Below the pieces are notes generated by a model, which saw only the letters and a program-made list of their open reading frames with translations, searched no databases and was not told the origin of the DNA. From the NCBI GenBank assembly GCA_021838945.1, contig JAKCCH010000006.1:1-58770 (forward strand): a stretch of DNA of 58,770 bases. Direction: 5' to 3'. Source of the stretch: Actinomycetes bacterium. GTDB taxonomy: Bacteria > Actinomycetota > Acidimicrobiia > Acidimicrobiales > Bog-793. Position numbers and translations under genes: made by a program. How positions within the stretch are numbered: the stretch's first letter is position 1; each line of letters starts with the position of its first letter. Of the stretch, positions 49,683 to 56,966 are shown in pieces.

Positions 49683-50121
49683 TTACAGGGTAGAACGACT
49701 GCGCGGGACGCCTAGAGGAGAAGGTCCCGCCACCGGCCGGAGAGGGCGAGCGTCCTCAGGCGGCCGACGCCGCCGTGTCGACTCGACGACCTCGGGCGAC
49801 GGCTCCGCCCGGCGGCGCGCCACACGTTCGGGGACCTGCAGCATCCGGAGCACGGTGACGAGACCGATCCCGCCGACCATGTTGGCGAACGCGGCCCAGA
49901 TGGCGGTCGTGAACCAGTCGAGGTAGCCGAACGGGGCGCGTCCCGTGTGCAGGGCACAGAACATCACGAGCGAGGCGACGATCGTGTGGTCGAGCGTGCC
50001 GGCGCCGAGGAAGTTCTCCGTGAACAGCTCGCTCCTCGCGAGCGTCGAAGGCCCACTCGGGGCTGTGCTCGTCGGCTCGCTCCATCGGGTCGTTCCGGGA
50101 CGCGCTCTTGCGCTCGGGCAT
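49683..50121 (-). pseudogene. Formate/nitrite transporter (FNT) family remnant
   Basis: A plausible FNT N-terminus (MPERKSASRNDPME, ATG 50121) runs in one frame and then breaks. The next frame opens directly at SELFTENFL, the FNT signature GRSELFTENF, and continues without the usual 100 residues into GTLDHTIVASLVMFCAL and WAAFANMVGGIGLVTVLRMLQV, the FNT C-terminus. Two internal deletions, one with frameshift, therefore removed most of the transmembrane region. It cannot form a channel. The frame ends in TAA 3 nt before hydB, so a formate or nitrite channel may once have led the hydrogenase operon. Confidence 0.75.
49714..49728 (-). promoter_or_regulatory. Weaker DosR/DevR-like box upstream of the hydrogenase operon
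   Basis: Minus strand GGGACCTTCTCCTCT: left half identical to the strong copies, right half degenerate. It is 21 nt from TACCCT (49687-49692), which ends 7 nt before hydB. It lies inside the 3' end of the transporter remnant. Found partly by spacing, so less independent than the strong copies. Confidence 0.5.
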
Positions 50122-50184
50122 CCCAACCCTCTACCCGACCTCGCCACATCCTCCACCCGGCGCCGCTCTCGATATCGTGATGGC

Positions 50185-51579
50185 GTGAGCGACGTCGGGG
50201 AGCGCCAGCTGAACGAGCAGCTCAGCGAGCTGGTAGATCTGCTCCCGGCGGGATCTGGGGCCGTCATCGCCGATCCGGATGTCACGGCCACCTACAGCCA
50301 GGACTTCTCCCGCTATCCCGGAGTCGGCCGACCGCTCGCCGTCGTGCGAGCGGAGAGCAGGGCCGACGTCCAGACCGTCCTGCGGTGGGCGACAGCTCAC
50401 CATGTGCCGGTCGTCCCGCGTGGGGCCGGCACCGGCCTGGCGGGCGGCGCCACGGCCGTCGACGGCTCGATCGTGCTCAGCCTCGAGCGGATGGACCGGG
50501 TCACCGTCGACCGCGCCGCCCGGGTCGCCGTCGCCCAACCCGGGGCGCTCAACGTCGAGGTCAAACGGGCCGCAGCTGAGCAGGGGCTCTGGTACCCGCC
50601 GGACCCCTCGTCGTACGAGATCTGCTCGATCGGTGGGAACGCCGCTACGAACGCCGGTGGCCTGTGCTGCGTGAAGTACGGCGTGACGTCGGACTACGTG
50701 CTCGGGATGGAGGTCGTGCTCGCCGACGGCGCCGCCCTCCGGCTCGGCGGCCCGCGCCTCAAGGACTCCGCCGGGCTGTCCCTCACGAAGCTCTTCGTCG
50801 GCTCCGAGGGCACGCTCGGCATCATCACCGAGCTCACCCTGCGCCTGCTGCCCACTCCCCCGCCGGCCGCGACACTGGCAGCGTCATTCCCCGCGCTCGA
50901 GGACGCAGTCGCCGCCGTGCTCGGGATGCTCGCAGAGGGGAGGCCGTCGACGCTCGAGCTCATGGACCGTGTCTCGATCAACGCCGTGGAGGACGTGTTC
51001 CAGATGGACCTCGACAGGGCGGCCGCCGCGCTGATCATCGCGAGGTCCGACGCCGCCGGCGCCGCCGGCGGAGCAGAGATCGAGGCGATGGCGGCGATCT
51101 GCCGAGAGCACGACGCGACGGAGGTGTACACGACGGCCGACGTGGAGGAGGGCGAGATGTTTCTCGCCGCTCGGCGCGCCGCCATCCCCGCTCTCGAGCG
51201 CAAGGGCGACCTCCTCATCGAAGACGTCGGGGTCCCGATCCCGAACCTGCCGGCGCTCGTCGCCGGGATCGAGGCCATCGCTGCCGAGCACGACACGATC
51301 GTCTCCCTCTGCGCCCACGCCGGGGACGGCAACACGCACCCGACGATCGTCTACGACGCCGCCGACACTAACGCCTCTGCCAGGGCGGACAAGGCCTTCG
51401 CTGCCATCATGGACCTCGCGCTCGAGCTCGGCGGCACCATCACGGGCGAGCACGGTGTCGGGCGGTGGAAGCGCCCGTGGCTCGCCGGCTACCTCGGGCC
51501 GGACGTGCTCGAGGTGTCGCGCCGGATAAAGGATGCACTCGACCCCGACGGGATCCTCAACCCCGGCGCCATGTTCTGA
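50185..51579 (+). CDS. FAD-linked oxidase, glycolate/D-lactate dehydrogenase GlcD type
   Basis: 464 residues from GTG 50185. The PCMH-type FAD-binding domain has VVPRGAGTGLAGGATA and GLCCVKYGVTSDYVLGMEVVLADG. The C-terminal FAD-oxidase domain carries CAHAGDGNTHPTIVYD and GEHGVGRWKRPWL, the substrate-carboxylate and FAD contacts of 2-hydroxyacid dehydrogenases. It oxidises glycolate, D-lactate or similar 2-hydroxyacids. No GlcE/GlcF partner is nearby, so it resembles stand-alone D-lactate dehydrogenases. TATCGT ends 6 nt before the GTG: leaderless. The track ORF start 80 codons upstream is read-through. Confidence 0.9.
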   Translation: MSDVGERQLNEQLSELVDLLPAGSGAVIADPDVTATYSQDFSRYPGVGRPLAVVRAESRADVQTVLRWATAHHVPVVPRGAGTGLAGGATAVDGSIVLSLERMDRVTVDRAARVAVAQPGALNVEVKRAAAEQGLWYPPDPSSYEICSIGGNAATNAGGLCCVKYGVTSDYVLGMEVVLADGAALRLGGPRLKDSAGLSLTKLFVGSEGTLGIITELTLRLLPTPPPAATLAASFPALEDAVAAVLGMLAEGRPSTLELMDRVSINAVEDVFQMDLDRAAAALIIARSDAAGAAGGAEIEAMAAICREHDATEVYTTADVEEGEMFLAARRAAIPALERKGDLLIEDVGVPIPNLPALVAGIEAIAAEHDTIVSLCAHAGDGNTHPTIVYDAADTNASARADKAFAAIMDLALELGGTITGEHGVGRWKRPWLAGYLGPDVLEVSRRIKDALDPDGILNPGAMF

Positions 51580-51630
51580 GGGCTGTCGCGGCTGAGCGCG
51601 CCTGGGTCGGCTGAGCTGGGCCGTTGCTCC

Positions 51631-51716
51631 CGGGAATCGATAGGCGCGAACCCGTGGCACGTTGACCGTCGAAATGACGGTTAAGTCTCCTCGGGTTCGC
51701 GCCTATCGATCTCCCG
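51631..51716. repeat. Nested cruciform-like inverted repeat in a convergent intergenic region
   Basis: A perfect 19-bp inverted repeat (ATCGATAGGCGCGAACCCG at 51636-51654 and its complement at 51692-51710) is extended by five more pairs across one bulged base. Its 37-nt centre contains a second hairpin, ACCGTC-GAAAT-GACGGT (51665-51681). It may act as bidirectional terminator for the GlcD and small-membrane-protein genes, but no T-run is present and the length is unusual. A small structured RNA or a remnant palindromic element are alternatives. Confidence 0.75.
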
Positions 51717-51746
51717 ATCGGCCGCACCGACCGGCCGCCGCTGACC

Positions 51747-51968
51747 TCAGGCCCTCTGGCGCTTCTTCCTCCTCCGCCCGAGACCCCCGACGGCGCCGAT
51801 GGCAGGCGCCAGCACGATCCAGAGGGCGATCGTGACGACCATGGACGTCAGGTAGCCGAACGGGCGGACCCCCGTATCGGTGCTCAGCGCGCCGGCAAAG
51901 AGCATCATGAACCAAGCAGCAAGGAAGAAACTCGGCCCCGCCGCCATCAACTTCGGGATAGCACTCAC
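51747..51968 (-). CDS. Small two-helix membrane protein with DosR-like promoter
   Basis: 73 residues from GTG 51968, too short to appear alone in the track; it is hidden at the end of a 468-residue artefact ORF. Two hydrophobic segments (SFFLAAWFMMLFAGALS and SMVVTIALWIVLAPAIGAVGGL) are followed by a basic tail GRRRKKRQRA. I do not recognise a family. CACACT ends 6 nt before the GTG and a DosR-like sequence lies 23 nt upstream, matching the architecture of the other members and supporting this start. Confidence 0.65.
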   Translation of the reverse strand: MSAIPKLMAAGPSFFLAAWFMMLFAGALSTDTGVRPFGYLTSMVVTIALWIVLAPAIGAVGGLGRRRKKRQRA

Positions 51969-52003
51969 GTCGCCAGTGTGACAGGAGGCCCGCTGTGCGC
52001 CTA

Positions 52004-52018
52004 GGGACTTATGACCAT
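52004..52018 (-). promoter_or_regulatory. Weaker DosR/DevR-like box upstream of the small membrane protein
   Basis: Plus strand GGGACTTATGACCAT matches the best copy at 11 of 15 positions. Twenty-three nt separate it from CACACT, which is 6 nt from the GTG at 51968. Confidence 0.5.
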
Positions 52019-52071
52019 CGATCCGGGTGTGGGCGATCCAGGTGTGGGTCCTCCCTTCGCCCGCGCACTTC

Positions 52072-52086
52072 GTGTCGAACGGCCCT
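52072..52086 (+). promoter_or_regulatory. Weaker DosR/DevR-like box upstream of the ABC-2 exporter
   Basis: GTGTCGAACGGCCCT, 10 of 15 positions matching, right half perfect. Twenty-three nt later comes CAGGCT (52110-52115), then 7 nt and ATG 52123 of a mini-ORF. Confidence 0.5.
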
Positions 52087-52122
52087 AGCTCACCCGCACG
52101 CCGATGGCGCAGGCTGGTCGGC

Positions 52123-52140
52123 ATGGTGACGGCCCCATGA
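52123..52140 (+). CDS. Candidate 5-codon leaderless leader ORF
   Basis: Reads MVTAP, with TGA overlapping the ABC ATPase ATG 52137 as ATGA. It lies 7 nt after CAGGCT, so it may be the first translated codon of the mRNA. Inferred. Confidence 0.35.
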   Translation: MVTAP

Positions 52141-53069
52141 CGCGACCGGTGATCGAGCTCGAGCATGTGACCAAGCACTACCGGGCGGGAGGCGGAGTCG
52201 ACGATGTGAGCCTCGAGGTCGCCGCGGGCGATGTCTTCGGCTTCCTCGGGCCGAACGGCGCCGGCAAGACGACGACAATCCGGCTGATGCTCGACCTGAT
52301 CCGGCCCGATAGCGGGCGCATCTCGATCTTCGGTCTGGATCCGCGCGCCGACGGCATCGCGGTGCGACGCCGTCTCGGGTACGTGCCGGGTGACCTGGTG
52401 CTCTACGAACGCCTGACAGTACGGGAGCTGCTCTCCCACTTCTCCTATCTCCGGGGTGGGCTGCCGTGGGGGGAGATCGAAGAGCTGACGGAGCGTTTCG
52501 ACCTCGAGCTCGACCGCCCCATCGGGGCGCTGTCGAAGGGAAACCGGCAGAAGGTCGCTCTCGTGCAGGCGCTCATGGGCCGTCCGGACCTGCTCGTTCT
52601 GGATGAGCCGACGAGTGGGCTCGACCCGCTCGTGCAGCGTCAGGTCCACGAGGCCCTGAGAGAGGCGGCGAGCGCGGGGAGGACGGTCTTCCTGTCGTCG
52701 CACTTCCTGGCCGAGGTCGAGCAGGTGGCCGACCGCGTCGGCATGATCCGTGCCGGACGGCTGACGGCCGTGGAGCGCGTGGCCGACCTGAGGTCGAAGT
52801 CCGTGCACCTGGTGGAGGTGCGTGTCGCAGGCCGGCTCGACGCGGAGCGGTTCCGGCAGCTGCCGGGCGTCACGAGTCTCGATGTCGTCGGCCAGACCGT
52901 CCATCTCAGGATCGCCGGGCCGCTCGACCCGCTCGTGCGGGAGCTGGCGCACCACGATCTCGAGGACCTCTCGATCCGCGAGCCCGACCTCGAGGAGGTG
53001 TTCCTCGAGCACTTCGGCGCCACCGCACCGACCGAGCCGAGGAGGGAGGCACCCACACATGCACCATGA
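52137..53069 (+). CDS. ABC-2 type exporter ATPase
   Basis: 310 residues from ATG 52137; an ATG at 52104 in the same frame would add 11 residues but lies upstream of the presumed transcription start. Walker A GPNGAGKTTT, signature LSKGNRQKVALVQAL, Walker B LLVLDEPTSGLD and switch His (SSHFLAEVEQ) are present, plus the DUF4162-like C-terminal domain. Such ATPases (CcmA/DrrA type) pair with a membrane protein to export drugs, lipids or antibiotics. The partner gene overlaps its end by 11 nt. Confidence 0.9.
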   Translation: MTRPVIELEHVTKHYRAGGGVDDVSLEVAAGDVFGFLGPNGAGKTTTIRLMLDLIRPDSGRISIFGLDPRADGIAVRRRLGYVPGDLVLYERLTVRELLSHFSYLRGGLPWGEIEELTERFDLELDRPIGALSKGNRQKVALVQALMGRPDLLVLDEPTSGLDPLVQRQVHEALREAASAGRTVFLSSHFLAEVEQVADRVGMIRAGRLTAVERVADLRSKSVHLVEVRVAGRLDAERFRQLPGVTSLDVVGQTVHLRIAGPLDPLVRELAHHDLEDLSIREPDLEEVFLEHFGATAPTEPRREAPTHAP

Positions 53070-53877
53070 ACGTCGCGCCGTCATGCTCCACTCGGTCTTC
53101 GAGCGCGCCTTCCACGAGCAGATGAGGGCCCTCGCAGGCTGGGCGATCGGCATCGCCGTGTACTGCCTGTTGATGGTGAGCGTCTACCCCACGATCCGCG
53201 ACAACACGAGCATCACGAAGCTCGTCGACAGCTATCCGAAGGCCTTCCGCCAGATGTTCGCCATCTACGACTTCGGGTCAGGCCCCGGCTACCTGAGGGG
53301 GGAGATCTTCTCGTTGGTGGGTCCGCTCCTCGTCGTCATCCTCGCCGTCCTCTGGGGCTCCGACCTGATCGCGGGCGAGGAGGAACGAGGGACGATCGAC
53401 ATCTTGCTGGCCAACCCCGTTTCGCGCCGCAGGCTCTGCCTCGAGAAGTGGGCTGCCATGACGCTCGGGGTCGCCGGGGTGTCGGCAGTGTTCGCTGTCG
53501 TGCTCCTCGCCGTCGGTCCGGCAGCAGAGCTGCACGTCGGTGTCGACCCCCTCATCGCCGCCACCTTGGCGACGGCGCTGCTCGGCATCATGTTCGGCAC
53601 GACTGCTCTCGCCATCTCGGCCGGAACCGGCAGGCGTGGCCTCGCCCGCGGGGTCACTGCTGCGCTCGCCGTGGCGGCCTACCTCGTGAGCTCACTCTCG
53701 GGTCTCGTGGGTTGGCTCGGGCCGGTGCGCCCCGCATCACCGTGGTACCACGCCCTCGGCGTCGATCCGCTCGCGAACGGCCTCTCGTGGCACCCGCTCG
53801 TGCTCGTCGCCCTCACCTTGGCACTCCTCGTCCTCTCGGTGACCGCTTTCGAGCGTCGCGACCTCGCCGTCAGCTGA
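53059..53877 (+). CDS. ABC-2 type exporter permease
   Basis: 272 residues from ATG 53059. Six hydrophobic segments are visible, including GWAIGIAVYCLLMVSVYP, LLVVILAVLWGSDLIAGEEERGTIDILLANPVSRRRL and a C-terminal LVALTLALLVLSVTAF. The EEERGTID...LANPVSR loop is the hallmark of ABC-2 permeases. It forms the export channel with the ATPase encoded upstream. The substrate is unknown. Confidence 0.88.
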   Translation: MHHERRAVMLHSVFERAFHEQMRALAGWAIGIAVYCLLMVSVYPTIRDNTSITKLVDSYPKAFRQMFAIYDFGSGPGYLRGEIFSLVGPLLVVILAVLWGSDLIAGEEERGTIDILLANPVSRRRLCLEKWAAMTLGVAGVSAVFAVVLLAVGPAAELHVGVDPLIAATLATALLGIMFGTTALAISAGTGRRGLARGVTAALAVAAYLVSSLSGLVGWLGPVRPASPWYHALGVDPLANGLSWHPLVLVALTLALLVLSVTAFERRDLAVS

Positions 53878-53959
53878 CCTGGTTCACCAACAGCGACATG
53901 AGGTTGTTCAGTCTTGCGGCGTCGTCTCGGGTGTCACCTGGCGGGCTGGCCTCAGGGGA

Positions 53960-54328
53960 TCACGACGGTGCTCGAGCCCCCGCGCGGGATCGGAGCACGC
54001 AAAATTCGTTGCCTTCGGGATCCTCGAGGACGACCCACGTCTGTACGCCCTGGCCGACATCGGCGCGGGCTGCGCCGAGGTCGAGCAGACGCGCCACTTC
54101 CGCCTCCTGATCGTCGGGCCGAAAGTCGAGGTGCAGGCGATTCTTGAGGGTCTTTGCTTCAGGGACGCGAACGAACAGCAGGCCGGGCAGTCGGCCCTCA
54201 GAGGGACGGATCTCGAACTCGTCGGGATCGTCTCCGACGATGACCCACTCGAGAGCGGCTGCCCACCACCGCCCCAGAGCCGCCGGATCGGAGGCGTCCA
54301 CGATGACCTGCTCCCATTCCAGCGTCAT
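53960..54328 (-). CDS. VOC-family glyoxalase-like protein
   Basis: 122 residues from ATG 54328, with AGGAGGG upstream. It is a short vicinal-oxygen-chelate fold with the pattern VIVDASDPAALGRWWAAALEW, then HLDFRPDDQEAEVARLLDLGA and VVLEDPEGNEFCVL. His and Glu of these segments are the usual metal ligands, but catalytic activity is uncertain. This Glyoxalase_6 type is abundant in Actinobacteria and usually of unknown function. Confidence 0.82.
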   Translation of the reverse strand: MTLEWEQVIVDASDPAALGRWWAAALEWVIVGDDPDEFEIRPSEGRLPGLLFVRVPEAKTLKNRLHLDFRPDDQEAEVARLLDLGAARADVGQGVQTWVVLEDPEGNEFCVLRSRAGARAPS

Positions 54329-54425
54329 CAGCTCGCCCTCCTGGTAGGAGAAGTCTTTGTGTTGCCCGGACGCTGAATGTTAGTTGGCGGCTGTGCGACT
54401 CGGGCCCCGAACGCTCGCCCGCTCC

Positions 54426-54965
54426 TCACGGCTTCTGAAGGACCGAGTACTGCCCGCGGAACCGGGCGAGCGGAGCCGAGGCGCGAGTCGAAAAGTCGAT
54501 CTCCTCGACGGCGCCGACGACGAGCTCTTGGAAGCCGGCCGGCTCGGCTCGAAGGAACCGGCAACCTGCGACGGTGCGGTCTCCGCTGAGCCTCGGTCCG
54601 TAGGGCGCGTCGACGAACTCGAGCCCCTCGAACGGATCGCCCGGATACTGCCCGGCAAACGCACCGGCGAGATGGCGGTCGTCCTTGCTCAGGACGTGGA
54701 CGAGGAACCGGCCGCTCGTCTCGGCAAGCTCCCTCAGCTCGGACAGAGGGTCGACGAGCCCGAGCACGTGCGGCGGGTCGCCTTCTGCAACAAGGAGGGA
54801 GGAGATGGTGAGACCGGCACGACTTGCGATGGTGCTGGCGGTCCACATCGTGACCGGCGCGACGAGCCGCCCTCGCAGGCGGCGGTCGGACCGCCTGTCC
54901 TCGGCCGGAGTCTCGAACGGGTCTTCGGTGCGCAACCGGACTTTGGGCTCGTCCTCGGGCGTCAC
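54426..54965 (-). CDS. Flavin reductase-like FMN-binding split-barrel protein
   Basis: 179 residues from GTG 54965. The flavin-reductase fold is suggested by VTMWTASTIASRAGLTISSLLVAEGDPPHVLGLVDPLSEL, the FMN-phosphate region, and FLVHVLSKDDRHLAGAFAG. Such proteins reduce flavins or bind F420/FMN for oxidoreduction. The first 30 residues are charged. TAGACC ends 6 nt before the GTG, suggesting a leaderless mRNA. Confidence 0.8.
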   Translation of the reverse strand: MTPEDEPKVRLRTEDPFETPAEDRRSDRRLRGRLVAPVTMWTASTIASRAGLTISSLLVAEGDPPHVLGLVDPLSELRELAETSGRFLVHVLSKDDRHLAGAFAGQYPGDPFEGLEFVDAPYGPRLSGDRTVAGCRFLRAEPAGFQELVVGAVEEIDFSTRASAPLARFRGQYSVLQKP

Positions 54966-55034
54966 GAGTCCGGTCTATCGCGCCGGAGCAGAACACGCCT
55001 CGAGCTCCTCGGGACTCTCGAGCCCTCGGGGCCG

Positions 55035-55463
55035 TCACGTCACGTGGAGGGACCCGTCCTCGTTGAACTCGAAGGCACCCCAGGCCACTTCCCAGAGGTA
55101 GCCGTCCGGATCGGTGAAGTACCCCGTGTAGCCGCCCCACTCGGCCTCGGAGTCCGGCTTCACGATCCTGCCTCCGGCCGCCTCTGCCTGCGCGAGCAAC
55201 GCATCCACCTCGTGGCGCTCACGGACGTTGTGAGCGAGCGTGATGCCGCTGAACCTCGACCGCGGAACGTCCCATCCGGGTCCGATGTCGTCGGCGAGGT
55301 CGGAGTACGGGAACAGGGCGAGCGAAGTGCCACTCGTCTGGAAGAACACGATGCCGTCCGCGGGTCGCCTCGTCGTCGGAAACCCGAGGCCCTCCTTGTA
55401 GAAGCGGTATGACCGCTCGAGGTCGCCGACACCGAGCGTCACGAGCGAGATGCGGGGCTCCAT
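55035..55463 (-). CDS. VOC-family glyoxalase/bleomycin-resistance-like protein
   Basis: 142 residues. Two beta-alpha-beta-beta-beta modules are visible: ISLVTLGVGDLERSYRFYKEGLGFPT and the C-terminal GGYTGYFTDPDGYLWEVAWG. Acidic and His residues at metal positions (ITLAHNVRER, Glu in LWEVAW) suggest a metal site. Its ATG shares one base with the stop of the threonine aldolase gene (TGATG), so the two are coupled. Substrate unknown. Confidence 0.85.
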   Translation of the reverse strand: MEPRISLVTLGVGDLERSYRFYKEGLGFPTTRRPADGIVFFQTSGTSLALFPYSDLADDIGPGWDVPRSRFSGITLAHNVRERHEVDALLAQAEAAGGRIVKPDSEAEWGGYTGYFTDPDGYLWEVAWGAFEFNEDGSLHVT

Positions 55464-56512
55464 CAGCCGACAGCCTCGCGGACCGCCGCCACCAGCGCGG
55501 CCACGTCCTCGGATGTGCTCGCGAACGAGCACATCAGCCGGACCTCGCCCGTCTCCTGGCTCCACTCGTGGAAGCTGAACTGCTCCCGCACCGCCTCCAC
55601 CACTCCCTCGGGAAAGGTGGCGAACACACCGTTCGCCTGAGTCGCCTGCGTGACCCGAACTCCGTCGATGTCGGCGAGAGCGGTGGCGAGGCGCGCTGCC
55701 ATCTCGTTCGCGTGCCTCGCCGAGCGCAGCCACAGGTCGCCTTCGTAGAGGGCAAGCAATTGGACGGAGAGGAATCGCATCTTCGAGGCAAGTTGGGTGT
55801 CCATCTTCCGGAGGTACCTGATGCTCTGCACAGCGTCCGGGTTCAACACGACGACGGCTTCGGCGAACAGCCCGCCGTTCTTCGTCCCGCCGAGGGAGAG
55901 GACGTCGACCCCAGCCTCGGACGTGAGCGCGCCGAGCGTGACTTCGAGGTGGGCGGCGGCATTGGCCAGGCGAGCACCGTCCATGTGGACCCACAGCCCG
56001 AGGCCGTGCGCCTGGTCGGCGAGCGCGCGCAGGTCCTCTGGCGCGTACACGGTCCCGACCTCGGTCGCCTGGGTCACCGAGATAGCCGACGGCCGAGCCC
56101 GGTGCTCGTCCTCGAGACCCCACGCCTGGCGCTCCACGAGCTCCGGCGTCAGCTTCCCGTCGGTCGTCGGCACCGTCAACAACTTCACGCCGCCCACACG
56201 CTCTGGAGCCCCGCACTCGTCGGTCGCGAGGTGCGCGCCCTCGGCGCAGATCACCGCGCCCCACTTCGGCACGAGGGACTGGACGCCGATCACGTTGGCG
56301 CCGGTCCCGTTGAAGACGGGGAACACCTCGCTCGCCTCGCCGAAGTGCCGACGGGCGACCTCGCCGAGACGTGCCGTCCACGGATCAGCCCCGTACGCGC
56401 CCGCGAAGCCGACGTTCGCATCCACCATGGCGTTCAGGACCTCGGGGTGTGCGCCTGCGTAGTTGTCGGACGCGAACGCCTCGCTCACCCGGGTGGCGTC
56501 GAGTGCGGCCAT
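55463..56512 (-). CDS. Low-specificity L-threonine aldolase
   Basis: 349 residues. It is a fold-type I PLP enzyme with FASDNYAGAHPEVLNAM (the D-N-xxG N-terminus of the family), FNGTGANVIGVQSL, ISVTQATEVGTVY, HMDGARLANAAAHL and the PLP Lys in SLGGTKNGG. It cleaves threonine or allo-threonine to glycine and acetaldehyde. Length is normal. It is co-translated with the VOC protein gene downstream. Confidence 0.93.
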   Translation of the reverse strand: MAALDATRVSEAFASDNYAGAHPEVLNAMVDANVGFAGAYGADPWTARLGEVARRHFGEASEVFPVFNGTGANVIGVQSLVPKWGAVICAEGAHLATDECGAPERVGGVKLLTVPTTDGKLTPELVERQAWGLEDEHRARPSAISVTQATEVGTVYAPEDLRALADQAHGLGLWVHMDGARLANAAAHLEVTLGALTSEAGVDVLSLGGTKNGGLFAEAVVVLNPDAVQSIRYLRKMDTQLASKMRFLSVQLLALYEGDLWLRSARHANEMAARLATALADIDGVRVTQATQANGVFATFPEGVVEAVREQFSFHEWSQETGEVRLMCSFASTSEDVAALVAAVREAVG

Positions 56513-56564
56513 GGGCTCACGGTACCCGCGCTCGCTCGCAGGAGAGCGGACGCCACGCGCCAGC

Positions 56565-56966
56565 TCAGACGAGCTCGGTCACGAGCGCCGCCACTCGGCG
56601 CTCGATCTCGTCCCGGATCGGGCGGACCTCTTCGATCGGCTTCCCTGCAGGGTCGGGCAGCTCCCAGTCGAGGTACCGCTTGCCCGGATAGAAGGGACAG
56701 GCATCGCCGCAGCCCATCGTGACGATGACATCTGCCTGCGCGGCCATCTCGTCGAGGAGGCGGGTCGGCCGCTCAGAAGACACATCGAGCCCGATCTCTG
56801 CAAGCGCCTCGAGGACGGCGGGGTTCACCTGATCAGCCGGGTCCGTGCCTGCGGAAGTCACGGTGATCCGGTCTCCGGCTTGCCTCCGGAGGAGCGCCGC
56901 AGCCATCTGTGAGCGCCCGGCGTTGTGGATGCACAGGAACAGCACCTCGGGTCGTTCGGTGCTCAC
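56565..56966 (-). CDS. arsC: Arsenate reductase, low-molecular-weight phosphatase type (ArsC)
   Basis: 133 residues from GTG 56966 (GTGA overlap with the aquaporin gene). The P-loop CIHNAGRSQMAAALL carries the catalytic Cys near residue 12, and MGCGDACPFYPGKRYLDWELPDP holds the second Cys pair region and the general-acid Asp. It reduces arsenate to arsenite, probably with thioredoxin or mycothiol. The context of aquaporin, arsI and arsR supports arsenic detoxification over a phosphatase role. Confidence 0.92.
   Translation of the reverse strand: MSTERPEVLFLCIHNAGRSQMAAALLRRQAGDRITVTSAGTDPADQVNPAVLEALAEIGLDVSSERPTRLLDEMAAQADVIVTMGCGDACPFYPGKRYLDWELPDPAGKPIEEVRPIRDEIERRVAALVTELV

Noticed and set aside
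51747-53153. 468-residue minus-strand ORF
   Set aside because: Only its last 73 codons (from GTG 51968) look like a protein; the rest is antisense to the ABC ATPase gene.
55011-55025. GGGACTCTCGAGCCC as a further DosR-like box upstream of the flavin-reductase-like gene
   Set aside because: Spacing inside the palindrome is one base too long and it lies about 33 nt from the -10 instead of 21-23.
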